This document shows positions 1 through 9,263 of a stretch of 64,000 nt of DNA, piece by piece. Both the position numbers and the translations under genes were made by a program. The notes under the pieces were generated by a model, which was not told the origin of the DNA, did no database searches, and saw nothing but the letters and a program-made list of their open reading frames with translations. Numbering within the stretch: position 1 is the first letter of the stretch; every line of letters begins with the position of its first letter. The DNA comes from Staphylococcus sp. KG4-3 (GTDB taxonomy: Bacteria > Bacillota > Bacilli > Staphylococcales > Staphylococcaceae), in NCBI RefSeq assembly GCF_033597815.2, contig NZ_CP166245.1:868001-932000 (forward strand). Direction: 5' to 3'.

Positions 1-831
1 AGTTACTGACCAAATCCAACCTTGGGAAACAGCAAAAATTGGAGTCACTCGTGCAACTAAATAAAGGCCAGCTTTAACCATTGTTGCTGAGTGTAGGTAA
101 GCACTTACTGGTGTTGGTGCTTCCATGGCATCTGGTAACCATATGTAAAATGGAAATTGTGCCGATTTGGTAATAGCCCCAATTAAAACTAAAATCAATG
201 AAAGAATAAAAAATGGGCTAGTTTGAATTTCAGAAACATTGTGAATCAATTCTTGAATACTTGTTGTCCCGCCGGCGATTGAAAGTAGTATAATACCACC
301 TAAAAGTGACAATCCTCCGAATACCGTAACGAGCATAGATTTTTGAGCACCATATATAGATGCTTGCTTATCACGCCAAAAAGAGATGAGCAGGAAACTA
401 GAAAATGAAGTTAATTCCCAAAATAAATATAAGATAATTAAATTATCTGATAATACGACACCTAACATAGCACCCATAAAGAGCAATAGGTAACAATAAA
501 AATTCCCCAGTTGCTCTTGTCGACTTAAATAACTTATGGAATAAAGTACAATTAAACTACCTATGCCTGTTATTAACAAACTGAATAATAAGCCTAAACC
601 GTCAACATATAAATTGAAATTCATACCGAAGTGCGGCATCCAATTGGCTTTTTGCATTATGTTATTTCCTGACATGGTTAGCGAAATATATGATAGGAAA
701 TATATAAATAAGACGACGGGGATAGGTAACACAAACCATCCTAAATGTATGCGTTTATAAAAACGATATACAATTGGAATAATGAGTGCGAATATTAACG
801 GTAAAAGTACCGATATATGTAACAAACTCAT
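1..831 (-). CDS. mnhA1: Na+/H+ antiporter subunit A, N-terminal part (cut by window edge)
   Basis: Subunit A of the Mrp/Mnh multi-subunit cation/proton antiporter of the cell membrane, which exchanges cytoplasmic Na+ for H+. Only the first 277 residues lie in the window; the family protein has about 800. The start is the ATG ending at 831, preceded on the minus strand by AGGAGG (about 839-845). The visible part is highly hydrophobic. It contains the NuoL-like stretch with PFYIWLPDAMEAPTPVSAYL, the hallmark of the proton-pumping Mrp/complex I membrane subunits. Two TATAAT boxes on the minus strand (856-861, 867-872) could serve as its promoter. Placement next to kapB and a cyclophilin matches the mnh1 locus rather than mnh2. 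The identity is well supported; the locus number rests on context. Confidence 0.93.
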   Translation of the reverse strand, partial: MSLLHISVLLPLIFALIIPIVYRFYKRIHLGWFVLPIPVVLFIYFLSYISLTMSGNNIMQKANWMPHFGMNFNLYVDGLGLLFSLLITGIGSLIVLYSISYLSRQEQLGNFYCYLLLFMGAMLGVVLSDNLIILYLFWELTSFSSFLLISFWRDKQASIYGAQKSMLVTVFGGLSLLGGIILLSIAGGTTSIQELIHNVSEIQTSPFFILSLILVLIGAITKSAQFPFYIWLPDAMEAPTPVSAYLHSATMVKAGLYLVARVTPIFAVSQGWIWSVT

Positions 832-959
832 TATTTTATCCTCCTTTAAAAATGTATTATAAAACCATTATACATGAAGTCGACTATTCTGAAAAACGTC
901 AGGAAGCCTTGAAGCGCTTGTGTTAGATGTTTTATTAAATAAGAAGAAACACGGTATTT

Positions 960-1340
960 TTATTCAAAATTTTGTTTATATTGAATGGAATAATCATGCT
1001 TTAAGCGCTGTAAATTGTCGAGAGACTTAGTTGCATGCAATGTATCTTGCCTTTTTAATTGACCTTCTAATTTAGATATAGCTTGTTGTAATGATTCTAT
1101 GTAAGACATAGTTTCTGCATTGAATTCTCTAAGATGTGATTTTGTCGTATAGCGTTTTTCATAATGACTAAGTGCTTTACGTTCATGAAAAAAAACATTT
1201 TCAGTTTCAGTAGGATTGTGTAAATCTCCTTGTTTAGGGTGATTAATTACTTGTTCAACTTGAACAAGAACTCTATTTTCTTTTTCTTCCTTAATTGTTA
1301 CGCCATAACTGCCAGTTTTATGTGAAAAACGGTATAACAT
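960..1340 (-). CDS. kapB: Kinase-associated lipoprotein B family protein (KapB)
   Basis: A 126-residue protein matching the KapB family, named for Bacillus KapB, which influences sporulation kinase activity. Staphylococci do not sporulate, so the role here is unknown. The N-terminal 50 residues are a small beta-rich domain ([30 protein letters not shown]). Residues 50-110 are charged and predicted helical. I see no lipobox despite the family name. The ATG ending at 1340 follows GAAGGGATG on the minus strand. It lies upstream of mnhA on the same strand with a 128-base gap, and it diverges from the cyclophilin gene. Confidence 0.8.
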   Translation of the reverse strand: MLYRFSHKTGSYGVTIKEEKENRVLVQVEQVINHPKQGDLHNPTETENVFFHERKALSHYEKRYTTKSHLREFNAETMSYIESLQQAISKLEGQLKRQDTLHATKSLDNLQRLKHDYSIQYKQNFE

Positions 1341-1407
1341 AATTCAATACATCCCTTCATTTGTGTTAGAATACATATATCATCTTAACATGAAATGGAG
1401 AATAAAA

Positions 1408-2001
1408 ATGACGAACTATCCTCAATTGAACACAGAAATAAATGACAATGAAATTAAAATGGTAATGCATACAAATAAGGGAGATATGACCTTTAAATTA
1501 TTACCAGATGTTGCACCGAAAACAGTAGAAAACTTTGTTACGCATGCTAAAAATGGTTATTATAATGGCGTTACTTTCCACCGTGTAATTAATGACTTTA
1601 TGGTACAAGGTGGAGATCCAACTGCTACAGGTATGGGTGGCGAAAGTATTTTCGGTGGACCTTTTGAAGATGAATTTTCAAGAGAAGCGTTTAATATTTA
1701 CGGTGCACTTTCAATGGCAAATGCAGGTCCAAATACAAACGGTTCTCAATTCTTCATTGTTCAAATGAATGAAGTACCAGAATCAATGCTTAGTCAATTA
1801 GCAGACGGTGGTTGGCCAGAGCCAATTGTAAAAGCTTATGGTGAAACTGGTGGCACACCTTGGTTAGATCAAAAACATACTGTATTTGGTCAATTAATTG
1901 AAGGTAAAACTACATTAGAAGACATTGCTAATACAAAAGTAGGTCCACAAGACAAACCATTATATGATATTACAATTGATTCAATCGATATTATTGAATA
2001 A
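1408..2001 (+). CDS. Cyclophilin-type peptidyl-prolyl cis-trans isomerase
   Basis: Catalyses cis-trans isomerisation of proline peptide bonds during protein folding. There is no signal peptide, so it is probably cytoplasmic. The cyclophilin core is evident: [17 protein letters not shown] (catalytic Arg and Phe/Gln set), then [18 protein letters not shown] and the DQKHTVFGQ segment. The reading frame stays open back to 1363, but I choose the ATG at 1408. It has GGAG at 1397-1400 and gives MTNYPQL, which fits the known staphylococcal N-terminus at 197 residues. The gene is followed by a rho-independent terminator, so it is probably transcribed alone. Confidence 0.93.
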   Translation: MTNYPQLNTEINDNEIKMVMHTNKGDMTFKLLPDVAPKTVENFVTHAKNGYYNGVTFHRVINDFMVQGGDPTATGMGGESIFGGPFEDEFSREAFNIYGALSMANAGPNTNGSQFFIVQMNEVPESMLSQLADGGWPEPIVKAYGETGGTPWLDQKHTVFGQLIEGKTTLEDIANTKVGPQDKPLYDITIDSIDIIE

Positions 2002-2082
2002 TAAATGAAACATATGAAGTTGTAGATAACTATCTTTTTTCAGTATGTATAAGCTGATTGATTATTTAGTCTAAACTTTAGG

Positions 2083-2131
2083 AGAAGAGCTTAGAAATCA
2101 ATGTGGTGTTGATTTCTACTCTTCTTTTTTT
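2083..2131 (+). terminator. Rho-independent terminator after the cyclophilin gene
   Basis: GAAGAG (2084-2089) pairs with CTCTTC (2119-2124), and AGAAATCA (2093-2100) pairs with TGATTTCT (2110-2117). A run of T follows. Confidence 0.85.
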
Positions 2132-2493
2132 ATGGGTATTTAAAAATGATATGGTATAGAATTGCCAACAATGAATAGTGGATATTTCAACAGCAATATA
2201 TTTTCGAATAGGAAAGTAATGGGATTTTTCTAAGAACTAAAATATTCAGCTTACAACTTGAATTAAGGTAGATAAAGTCAGTTTTAGCTAAATAGGGATT
2301 AATCATTTGTGCGAAATTATTGTGAAATATGGCTTTCAAAGACAATATCTCAATGTTTAAACATCGTATTTAGGAATAGTTTTATCAATATAAAATTGTA
2401 AAATGTGAACTTTTTCTATGTTTATGTTAGTGCCTTCCTATAATGTATGCTATTATAATAGTGTTAAGTAAAACGAATTAAGGGGTTATCACG
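2132..2493. other. Non-coding gap before the S1-domain gene
   Basis: About 360 AT-rich bases. I see no convincing reading frame. Two TATAAT boxes (2439-2444 and 2454-2459) near the end may be the -10 elements of the S1-domain gene. No good -35 accompanies either of them. Confidence 0.4.
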
Positions 2494-2874
2494 TTGAATA
2501 ATCACTATAAAGTAGGTCAACATATTAAAGTTCGTGTGACTGGTATTCAACCGTATGGCGCTTTTGTAGAAACCCCTGACAATGCTGAAGGATTAATCCA
2601 TATTTCTGAGATTATGGATGATTACGTCCATAATTTAAAAAAGTTTTTATCAGAAGGACAAATTGTAAGAGCGAAAGTAATTTCAATTGATGATGAGGGG
2701 AAATTAAACCTTTCATTAAAGGATAATGACTATTTTAAAAATTATGAGCGTAAGAAAGAAAAGCAATCAGTATTAGATGAAATTAAAGAAACCGAAAGAT
2801 ATGGGTTTCAAACAATTAAAGAACGCTTACCGGTTTGGATTAAACAGTCCAAAAATGCGATCAAAGATGAATAA
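2494..2874 (+). CDS. S1-domain RNA-binding protein, general stress protein 13 (YugI/CvfD) family
   Basis: A 126-residue protein with one S1 RNA-binding domain (about residues 5-75). It includes VTGIQPYGAFVE, GLIHISEI and VRAKVISIDDEGKLNLSLK, the conserved core of the fold. The C-terminal 50 residues are lysine- and glutamate-rich. Relatives (Bacillus YugI, Streptococcus CvfD) associate with ribosomes or act as post-transcriptional regulators; the role here is inferred from them. Translation starts at TTG (2494) with AGGGG at 2481-2485, a good distance away. It is monocistronic, closed by the hairpin at 2886. Confidence 0.87.
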   Translation: MNNHYKVGQHIKVRVTGIQPYGAFVETPDNAEGLIHISEIMDDYVHNLKKFLSEGQIVRAKVISIDDEGKLNLSLKDNDYFKNYERKKEKQSVLDEIKETERYGFQTIKERLPVWIKQSKNAIKDE

Positions 2875-2885
2875 AATCATCTTTT

Positions 2886-2930
2886 CTTAAGGCTAAGACA
2901 TAAATTTATGTCTTAGCCTTAAGTTTTTTT
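2886..2930 (+). terminator. Perfect palindromic terminator
   Basis: Two perfectly complementary 19-base arms (2886-2904 and 2905-2923, core AAGGCTAAGACATAAA) are followed by seven T. It belongs to a set of similar hairpins in this window that carry a GAGACAT-like core. Confidence 0.9.
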
Positions 2931-3390
2931 ATAGGGGGATTTTTAATGTTTATGTTTTGATCGTTTACACTTTGTTGGACAACTTCTATAAGGCTAAGTA
3001 TTGTTAGATTAAGAAGTTGAATAGTTTTTTCATAAGTGAGGAATTAAGAATAATTAGTAAAGAGTTTAAATGACAAATGGCTAGTTTGTGTTAATTTGGA
3101 AAGTTAAAGCACACATCATTAAAGACTATGATTAAACAAGGGGTGGGTTAAATAGTTCAATTGGTCAATATAAAATCGTAACTTTTTAGTTCATAAGGTA
3201 TTAACAATGTTGTTTTTAAATAGTCTTATATTGTTTTAGTATTTAGACGTGCATAGGAATTGTTGACAATGAAATCACGGTCGCTAGTTATACTTGGAAT
3301 TAAAATTGTAGATATACTTAAAACAGTTGTAGAAAAACATTGAGTTAAAGATAAGACATATTTTATTTGTAGATAAAAGAAGGTGAGAGA
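2931..3390. other. Non-coding gap before the small membrane protein
   Basis: About 460 AT-rich bases with no convincing gene. A consensus TTGACA (3263-3268) and a TATACT (3289-3294) are 20 bases apart, too far for a standard SigA promoter. They are the only promoter-like pair near the next gene. Confidence 0.4.
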
Positions 3391-3600
3391 ATGAATAATT
3401 TAAAAGACGCAATGAATGGTTTAGGTTGGTTAGATTTGATTTTCCTAATTCCTCTTTTTTTCTTATACATATATTTACCGACTTATAATTTTATAAGTAT
3501 TTTGCTAAATGTATTAATTATTATTTTAGTATCTATAGGATTGTCTTCTTTATCTTTTTCAATAAAAAACTTTATAAAAAATAATAAGTGGCAGAAATAA
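3391..3600 (+). CDS. Small hypothetical membrane protein (69 aa)
   Basis: I do not recognise this protein. It has 69 residues. A polar N-terminus (MNNLKDAMNGLGWLD) is followed by two hydrophobic segments (about 16-32 and 35-52) with an apparent turn at PTYNF. The tail is basic (KNFIKNNKWQK). A purine-rich GAAGGTGAG lies just before the ATG. Two membrane spans with a positive tail, a good ribosome site and no overlapping gene argue that it is real. It could be a toxin-like or regulatory microprotein, but nothing in its neighbourhood shows which. No terminator is visible after it. Confidence 0.55.
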   Translation: MNNLKDAMNGLGWLDLIFLIPLFFLYIYLPTYNFISILLNVLIIILVSIGLSSLSFSIKNFIKNNKWQK

Positions 3601-3847
3601 TACTTTCATAATATGTAAATAAAAATAGTGAGTAGCGCTTTTCAGAGGAAGAATTTTTTATAGTATTAATATACTAAAGGTATTTAAAAAACAGCTATTT
3701 AGAATATAATTTTGGAAATTGCAGAAATATATGCGTGAGCATATTTATTTATATATCAGATTATTATAGTTAGAATTATAAAAGCACTAAAAACTTTAAG
3801 TGTTTTAAAGATGTTCGAATGTTTTAACGCATAGGAGGAAAAGTAAA

Positions 3848-4981
3848 ATGAATAAAAAGTTTCAACCACTTTTTGAAAAATTAACATTACCTAATAAAGT
3901 TGTTTTAGATAATAGATTTGTTTTAGCACCACTTACTCATGTTTCATCAAATGATGACGGATCTATTTCAAATGAGGAAGTTGTTTATATGGAACAACGT
4001 TCGAAAGATGTAGGCTTAGCTATTTCAGCTGCTAGTAATGTTACAGATTTAGGGAAAGCATTTCCTGGACAACCATCTGTAGCACACGATTCAAATATTG
4101 ATGGACTAAAACGTCTAGCTCAAGCTATGAAGAAAAATGGGGCAAAAGCTGTCGTTCAAATTCATCATGGTGGCGCACAATCATTACCGAATTTAACTCC
4201 AAATGGAGATGTAGCTGCGCCAACGCCGATTTCACTAAAAAGCTTTGGTGAACAAGAAGAACATCACGCACGTGAAATTACAGAAGATGAAATTAAGCAA
4301 ACTATTAAAGCTTTTGGCGAAGCGACTCGCAGAGTTATAGAAGCTGGATTCGATGGTGTTGAAATCCACGGTGCCAATCATTACTTAATTCATCAATTTG
4401 TATCACCTTATTATAACCGCCGTGAAGATGAGTGGGGCAAGGACCGTTTGAAATTTGCATTAAACGTTGTTGATGAAGTAACTGAAACAGTTCAACAATA
4501 TGGTAATGAAGACTTTATTGTAGGTTATAGATTTTCACCTGAAGAAGCAGAATCGCCTGGCATAAGTATGGAAATTACTGAATCTTTAGTAAAACATTTA
4601 ATTGATAAGCCTTTAGACTATTTACATGTTTCATTAATGGATATACATTCAGAAACGCGCGAAGGTAAATACAAAGGACAAGAACGAATTAAATTATTAT
4701 TAGAGTGGATAGATGGTCGCATGCCTTTAGTAGGTATTGGTTCTATTTTTACTGCGGAACAAGCTCTTGAAGCGATTGAGTCTACTAACGTTGAACTTGT
4801 TGCATTAGGCAGAGAAATATTATTAGACCATAACTTTATAAGTAAAATTAAAGATGGTAAAGAAGATGAAATTATCTCACACTTCGATCCAAATAGAAAA
4901 GACAGACATCATTTACCACCTAAACTTTGGGAACAATTCAATAAAGGTTTTTATCCATTACCTAGAACAGATAATAAGTAA
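3848..4981 (+). CDS. NADH-dependent flavin oxidoreductase, Old Yellow Enzyme family
   Basis: An FMN-dependent ene-reductase-type TIM barrel that probably reduces activated C=C bonds using NAD(P)H. The physiological substrate is unknown. Of its 377 residues, the N-terminus (LPNKVVLDNRFVLAPLTH) carries the FMN-contacting loop. VVQIHHGGAQ follows, then FDGVEIHGANHYLIHQFVSP with the paired catalytic His/Asn environment. Further on are the YRFSPEE segment and a phosphate-binding GIGSIF...ALGREIL end. AGGAGG sits nine bases before the ATG. It stands alone between two non-coding stretches and is closed by the hairpin at 4997-5037. It is cytoplasmic, with no signal peptide. Confidence 0.9.
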   Translation: MNKKFQPLFEKLTLPNKVVLDNRFVLAPLTHVSSNDDGSISNEEVVYMEQRSKDVGLAISAASNVTDLGKAFPGQPSVAHDSNIDGLKRLAQAMKKNGAKAVVQIHHGGAQSLPNLTPNGDVAAPTPISLKSFGEQEEHHAREITEDEIKQTIKAFGEATRRVIEAGFDGVEIHGANHYLIHQFVSPYYNRREDEWGKDRLKFALNVVDEVTETVQQYGNEDFIVGYRFSPEEAESPGISMEITESLVKHLIDKPLDYLHVSLMDIHSETREGKYKGQERIKLLLEWIDGRMPLVGIGSIFTAEQALEAIESTNVELVALGREILLDHNFISKIKDGKEDEIISHFDPNRKDRHHLPPKLWEQFNKGFYPLPRTDNK

Positions 4982-4996
4982 AATATTTATCAAAGT

Positions 4997-5037
4997 ATTC
5001 GAGGCCGAAACATATAGTTGATGTTTCGGCCTCGAAT
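4997..5037 (+). terminator. Hairpin terminator after the OYE-family gene
   Basis: ATTCGAGGCCGAAACAT pairs perfectly with its complement at 5021-5037. The arm carries the same core type as the other GAGACAT-like hairpins. The T tail is weak. Confidence 0.7.
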
Positions 5038-5215
5038 AATATATAAATTTATGAAATATTCGTAAATTCCGATTGTAATTATAAAAGAAAAATTTTAAGG
5101 AAAACGATGAACGTATGATTAAATATGCAATTTTGTGAAATAATAATAAAAAATAATTAAATTTTAAAATTAATAAAATGGGCTTGTATTAGCATTAGTA
5201 AATGTGTCATTATAT

Positions 5216-5270
5216 ATGTAAGGGCTTACAATTGTATTTTAGCGTTTTATAATTATATTATTTACGCTAA
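5216..5270 (+). promoter_or_regulatory. rocD promoter region: cre-like site and inverted repeat around the -10
   Basis: TGTAAGGGCTTACA (5217-5230) is a near-perfect palindrome. It matches the CcpA cre consensus except for the C of the central CG. It overlaps the -35 position (CTTACA, 5225-5230) of a promoter with TATAAT at 5248-5253 and a 17-base spacer. TTAGCGT (5239-5245) and ACGCTAA (5264-5270) form an inverted repeat bracketing that -10 box. Catabolite repression of rocD is known in S. aureus; the regulator of the second repeat is unknown. The rest of 5038-5412 holds nothing else I can identify. Confidence 0.45.
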
Positions 5271-5412
5271 TTTAACTGATATAAGTGTGTTTGTTACATA
5301 AAGTCCAAGCAGTTTTAGAAAATAGTTTCAGTTAATCGATAAATACGTTATGCTATGAGTGAGTATTACTTAAGAGTCTTTTACTCTTAAATTTTTACAA
5401 AGGGGAGATATC

Positions 5413-6603
5413 ATGTCGAGATCAGAAGAAATCATTGAAGTAACAAATCATTATGGAGCACAAAACTACGTGCCACTTCCAATTGTTATATCGGAAGCTG
5501 AAGGCGTTTGGGTTAAAGACCCAGAAGGTAACAAATACATGGATATGTTGTCAGCATATTCAGCTGTAAACCAAGGTCATAGACATCCAAAGATTATTCA
5601 ATCATTGAAAGATCAAGCGGATAAAGTTACTTTAGTTTCACGTGCATTTCATAGTGAAAATCTAGGTGAATGGTATGAAAAAATTTGTAAGCTTTCAGGC
5701 AAAGCTAAAGCTTTACCAATGAATACGGGTGCTGAAGCAGTTGAAACAGCTTTAAAAGCAGCTCGCCGTTGGGCTTACGATGTTAAAAAAATAGACCCAG
5801 ATAAAGCAGAGATTATTGCTTTCAATGGTAACTTCCACGGTCGTACAATGGCACCAGTATCTTTATCATCAGAACCAGAATATCAACGTGGTTATGGTCC
5901 ATTATTAGATGGTTTCCGCAAAGTAGATTTTGGTGATATTGAAGCTGTTAAAAATGCTATTACTGAAAATACAGCAGCAATTTTAATTGAACCAATACAA
6001 GGTGAAGCAGGTATTAATGTTCCACCTGAGGGTTATTTAAAAGAAATAAGAGCTCTATGTGATGAACATAACGTGTTGTTTATTGCTGATGAAATTCAAG
6101 CTGGTTTAGGACGTTCAGGTAAATTATTTGCTACGGACTGGGATGACGTTAAACCAGATGTATACATTTTAGGTAAAGCATTAGGTGGGGGCGTATTACC
6201 AATATCTGTAGTATTAGCTGACGAAGAAGTACTTGGTGTGTTCTCACCAGGGTCTCACGGTTCTACTTTTGGTGGTAATCCACTAGCTTGTGCGGTTTCA
6301 AATGCAGCTTTAGATGTAATAATTGACGAAGATTTACCAGGGCGCTCATTAGAATTAGGTAACTATTTCAAAGAAGAATTAGAAAAAATAAATCATCCAT
6401 CAATTAAAGAAGTACGCGGACGTGGCTTGTTTATTGGGGTTGAATTAAATGAGGAAGCGAGACCTTATTGTGAATCATTAAAAGAAAAAGGTTTATTATG
6501 TAAAGAAACGCATGATACGGTCATTAGATTTGCACCGCCACTCATTATTTCTAAAGAAGAATTAGACTTTGCATTAGACAAAATTAGAAGTGTTTTTGAG
6601 TAA
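5413..6603 (+). CDS. rocD: Ornithine aminotransferase
   Basis: Transfers the delta-amino group of ornithine to 2-oxoglutarate, giving glutamate semialdehyde and glutamate. It links arginine and proline metabolism. This is a class III PLP aminotransferase of 396 residues. [16 protein letters not shown] is the cofactor phosphate region, [14 protein letters not shown] contains the PLP-ring Asp, and K255 in ILGKALGGG is the Schiff-base lysine. GGGG at 5402-5405 precedes the ATG. It is followed 110 bases later by gudB on the same strand. Together they convert ornithine to glutamate and then 2-oxoglutarate, so joint carbon-source control is plausible. Confidence 0.97.
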   Translation: MSRSEEIIEVTNHYGAQNYVPLPIVISEAEGVWVKDPEGNKYMDMLSAYSAVNQGHRHPKIIQSLKDQADKVTLVSRAFHSENLGEWYEKICKLSGKAKALPMNTGAEAVETALKAARRWAYDVKKIDPDKAEIIAFNGNFHGRTMAPVSLSSEPEYQRGYGPLLDGFRKVDFGDIEAVKNAITENTAAILIEPIQGEAGINVPPEGYLKEIRALCDEHNVLFIADEIQAGLGRSGKLFATDWDDVKPDVYILGKALGGGVLPISVVLADEEVLGVFSPGSHGSTFGGNPLACAVSNAALDVIIDEDLPGRSLELGNYFKEELEKINHPSIKEVRGRGLFIGVELNEEARPYCESLKEKGLLCKETHDTVIRFAPPLIISKEELDFALDKIRSVFE

Positions 6604-6713
6604 ATTCACAGTTCTGTAACATATGTTTTGAAAACCCTTTAAAAAGGAAAATCTTATGTTACAATTATCATGAAAGCGAAATCATTAGTAACGAAAAAGA
6701 GGCGAAATGAATC

Positions 6714-7958
6714 ATGACTGAGAATAATAATTTAGTTACTTCGACGCAACAAATTATTAAAGAAGCATTGCACAAACTGGGATTTGATGATGGGATGTAT
6801 GATTTAGTAAAGGAACCTTTAAGATTCCTTCAAGTTAGAATTCCTGTGCGCATGGACGATGGTACTGTACAAACTTTTACTGGTTATCGTGCGCAGCACA
6901 ATGATGCTGTTGGACCTACAAAAGGTGGCGTACGTTTCCATCCAGATGTGGACGAAGAAGAAGTTAAAGCATTATCAATGTGGATGACATTGAAATGTGG
7001 CATTGTTGATTTACCATATGGTGGTGGTAAAGGTGGTATTATTTGTGATCCACGTCAAATGAGTATTCACGAAGTCGAACGTTTATCTCGTGGATATGTG
7101 CGTTCAATTTCTCAATTCGTTGGACCAACGAAAGATATTCCAGCACCAGACGTATTTACAAACTCTCAAATTATGGCATGGATGATGGATGAATATAGTT
7201 CATTAGACAAATTCAATTCACCAGGATTTATCACTGGTAAACCAATCGTGTTAGGTGGTTCACAAGGACGTGATCGCGCGACTGCGTTAGGTGTTGTTAT
7301 TGCTATTGAACAAGCAGCGCAAAGAAAAGGTTTAGAACTTAAAGGTTCTCGTATTGTTATACAAGGATTTGGTAACGCGGGTAGTTTCTTAGCGAAATTC
7401 TTGTTTGATATGGGAGCAACAATTGTTGGTATCTCTGACGCTTACGGCGCTTTACATGATCCAGAAGGATTAGATATTGATTATCTTTTAGATAGAAGAG
7501 ATAGCTTTGGAACTGTGACTAATCTGTTTGATGAAACAATTTCTAATAAAGAATTGTTTGAAATTGACTGTGACATTCTTGTGCCAGCAGCAATTGCAAA
7601 TCAAATTACTGAAGAAAATGCACATGACATTAAAGCTGACATTGTCGTTGAAGCGGCAAATGGACCAACGACACCAGCAGGTACTCGTATCTTAACTGAA
7701 CGTGGTAAGTTGCTAGTTCCAGATGTATTAGCTAGTGCTGGTGGTGTAACTGTGTCATATTTCGAATGGGTACAAAATAACCAAGGTTATTATTGGACTG
7801 AAGAAGAAGTAAACACGAAATTACGTGAAAAACTTACAACAGCATTTGATACAATCTACGAACTAGCTCAAAACAGAAAGATTGATATGCGTTTAGCAGC
7901 TTATATTGTTGGTATCAAGCGTACTGCAGAAGCAGCACGTTATCGTGGATGGGCATAA
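6714..7958 (+). CDS. gudB: NAD-specific glutamate dehydrogenase
   Basis: Oxidatively deaminates glutamate to 2-oxoglutarate and ammonium with NAD+, feeding amino-acid carbon into the TCA cycle. It has 414 residues. K94 and K106, in the GLFD stretches WMTLKCG and PYGGGKGGI, are the substrate and catalytic lysines. The Rossmann domain starts at about residue 210 (IQGFGNAGSFLAKFL). The ATG at 6714 follows GAGGCG at a suitable distance. It is the partner of rocD directly upstream and ends at a strong terminator shared with the convergent glpQ. Confidence 0.97.
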   Translation: MTENNNLVTSTQQIIKEALHKLGFDDGMYDLVKEPLRFLQVRIPVRMDDGTVQTFTGYRAQHNDAVGPTKGGVRFHPDVDEEEVKALSMWMTLKCGIVDLPYGGGKGGIICDPRQMSIHEVERLSRGYVRSISQFVGPTKDIPAPDVFTNSQIMAWMMDEYSSLDKFNSPGFITGKPIVLGGSQGRDRATALGVVIAIEQAAQRKGLELKGSRIVIQGFGNAGSFLAKFLFDMGATIVGISDAYGALHDPEGLDIDYLLDRRDSFGTVTNLFDETISNKELFEIDCDILVPAAIANQITEENAHDIKADIVVEAANGPTTPAGTRILTERGKLLVPDVLASAGGVTVSYFEWVQNNQGYYWTEEEVNTKLREKLTTAFDTIYELAQNRKIDMRLAAYIVGIKRTAEAARYRGWA

Positions 7959-7987
7959 ATAAATATTTGAATAGTAATAGTAAGTTT

Positions 7988-8025
7988 AAAGCCCGAGACA
8001 TTTATTGATGTCTCGGGCTTTTTTG
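7988..8025. terminator. Terminator between gudB and glpQ (probably bidirectional)
   Basis: AAAGCCCGAGACAT (7988-8001) pairs with ATGTCTCGGGCTTT (8008-8021). There are T residues on the plus-strand side and A residues before it, so it can serve both convergent genes. Confidence 0.9.
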
Positions 8026-8061
8026 GATATTATAAATAAATTGTTAAATGTAAGTTATCAG

Positions 8062-9036
8062 TTATTGTTCGTTTATGACTTGTTTATATAAATCAGGGTA
8101 ATTCGTAAATAACCCATCGATTCCATAGTCATTAAGTCTTTCCATGTCGGCTACTTCGTTTACAGTGAAAGGATGAACTAGAAATCCAGTATTTTTAAGA
8201 TTGGCGACATTTTGTTTAGTTAAATCTGTATATTCAGGACCGATACCGATGGCATATTGTTTAATATAATTCAGATCTTGTTGTGACATATTTGGTAGTT
8301 CGCCTTTGTCTAATAATCTTATGAGTGGCACACTTGAATTTAAATCTTTCATTTTAAGTAAGCTTTCTTGTGAAAATGATTGAACCATAACATGACCTTT
8401 TTTGAGAGACTGTTCATTTAATAATTGATGTTTATTAAGTGTATCTAATAATTTTTCTTCCATACCAGGATATACATCAGGGGATTTTGTTTCTATATAA
8501 TAATTGGCATCAGTACCATAGCGCTCTAATATTTCGTCTAATGTTGGTACTTTTGCACCTTTATAATTTGAATTAGCATATTGTGGATTTTGTTCATTAA
8601 ATTTACTTCCAGCATCAAGTTGTTTTAATTCTTTAAGTGTATACTGATCAACCCGGCCGGTGCCGTTGGTAGTTCTATCAACTGTTTCATCATGCATGGC
8701 TATTAGGTGACCGTCTTTAGTCATTTGTAGATCAATTTCAATATATGACGCGCCTATAGCGTTATGGCTTTTGTCGTATGAGTAAAATGTATGTTCTGGA
8801 GCATAGCCACTAGCACCTCTATGTGCAATCGTTGTGAATTTCTCGCCAGTTAAATTATGTATCCAATTTTGTCGATCTGATTTATTATTCTCATTAACTG
8901 TTTGAACTGAAGTATCTTCGTTTTGATTGTTTACACCGAGGGCGTTACTAGATGCTTCAGTAATTGTTGAACTTCCTATACCAGATAAAGCTAATATTGC
9001 TATACTTGAAATCAAAAATTTATTTGAATGTTTCAC
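8062..9036 (-). CDS. glpQ: Secreted glycerophosphodiester phosphodiesterase
   Basis: Hydrolyses glycerophosphodiesters from phospholipid or teichoic acid turnover to glycerol-3-phosphate and an alcohol. A signal peptide is evident: basic MKHSNK, a hydrophobic core up to about residue 20, and a likely cut near TEASS-NA. The GDPD motifs follow: H72-R73-G74, E100 and D102 (YIEIDLQ), and H115-D116. The start is GTG (ending at 9036) with GGAGTG just upstream on the minus strand. At 324 residues it is full length. It is transcribed on its own, convergent with gudB. Confidence 0.95.
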   Translation of the reverse strand: MKHSNKFLISSIAILALSGIGSSTITEASSNALGVNNQNEDTSVQTVNENNKSDRQNWIHNLTGEKFTTIAHRGASGYAPEHTFYSYDKSHNAIGASYIEIDLQMTKDGHLIAMHDETVDRTTNGTGRVDQYTLKELKQLDAGSKFNEQNPQYANSNYKGAKVPTLDEILERYGTDANYYIETKSPDVYPGMEEKLLDTLNKHQLLNEQSLKKGHVMVQSFSQESLLKMKDLNSSVPLIRLLDKGELPNMSQQDLNYIKQYAIGIGPEYTDLTKQNVANLKNTGFLVHPFTVNEVADMERLNDYGIDGLFTNYPDLYKQVINEQ

Positions 9037-9214
9037 AAGCTGTCACTCCTTAATATGAACTTTCTTTTTACATTACATAAAAAAACTTAAATTGAAAATA
9101 GTATTTACAATATTCTAATTTAAACTATAAAAAATTAATTTTAACATTACATACAATCAATGAATTCTATTACAATGCTTTAACCAAATAGAAATATTGT
9201 GCTTGAGTTGTCAT

Positions 9215-9256
9215 ACAAAAAAACACAGACACACCTATTAAATAGGGTATCCGTGC
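9215..9256 (-). terminator. Terminator of argG-argH
   Basis: Read on the minus strand, an imperfect stem (CACGGATACCCTATT with AATAGGTGTGTCTGTG) is followed by a run of seven T at 9217-9223. It lies just after the argH stop. Confidence 0.75.
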
Positions 9257-9263
9257 AAAAATT

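Noticed and set aside
885..905. cre-like sequence TTGAAGCGCTTG upstream of mnhA
   Set aside because: The conserved A and the half-site spacing do not fit the CcpA consensus.
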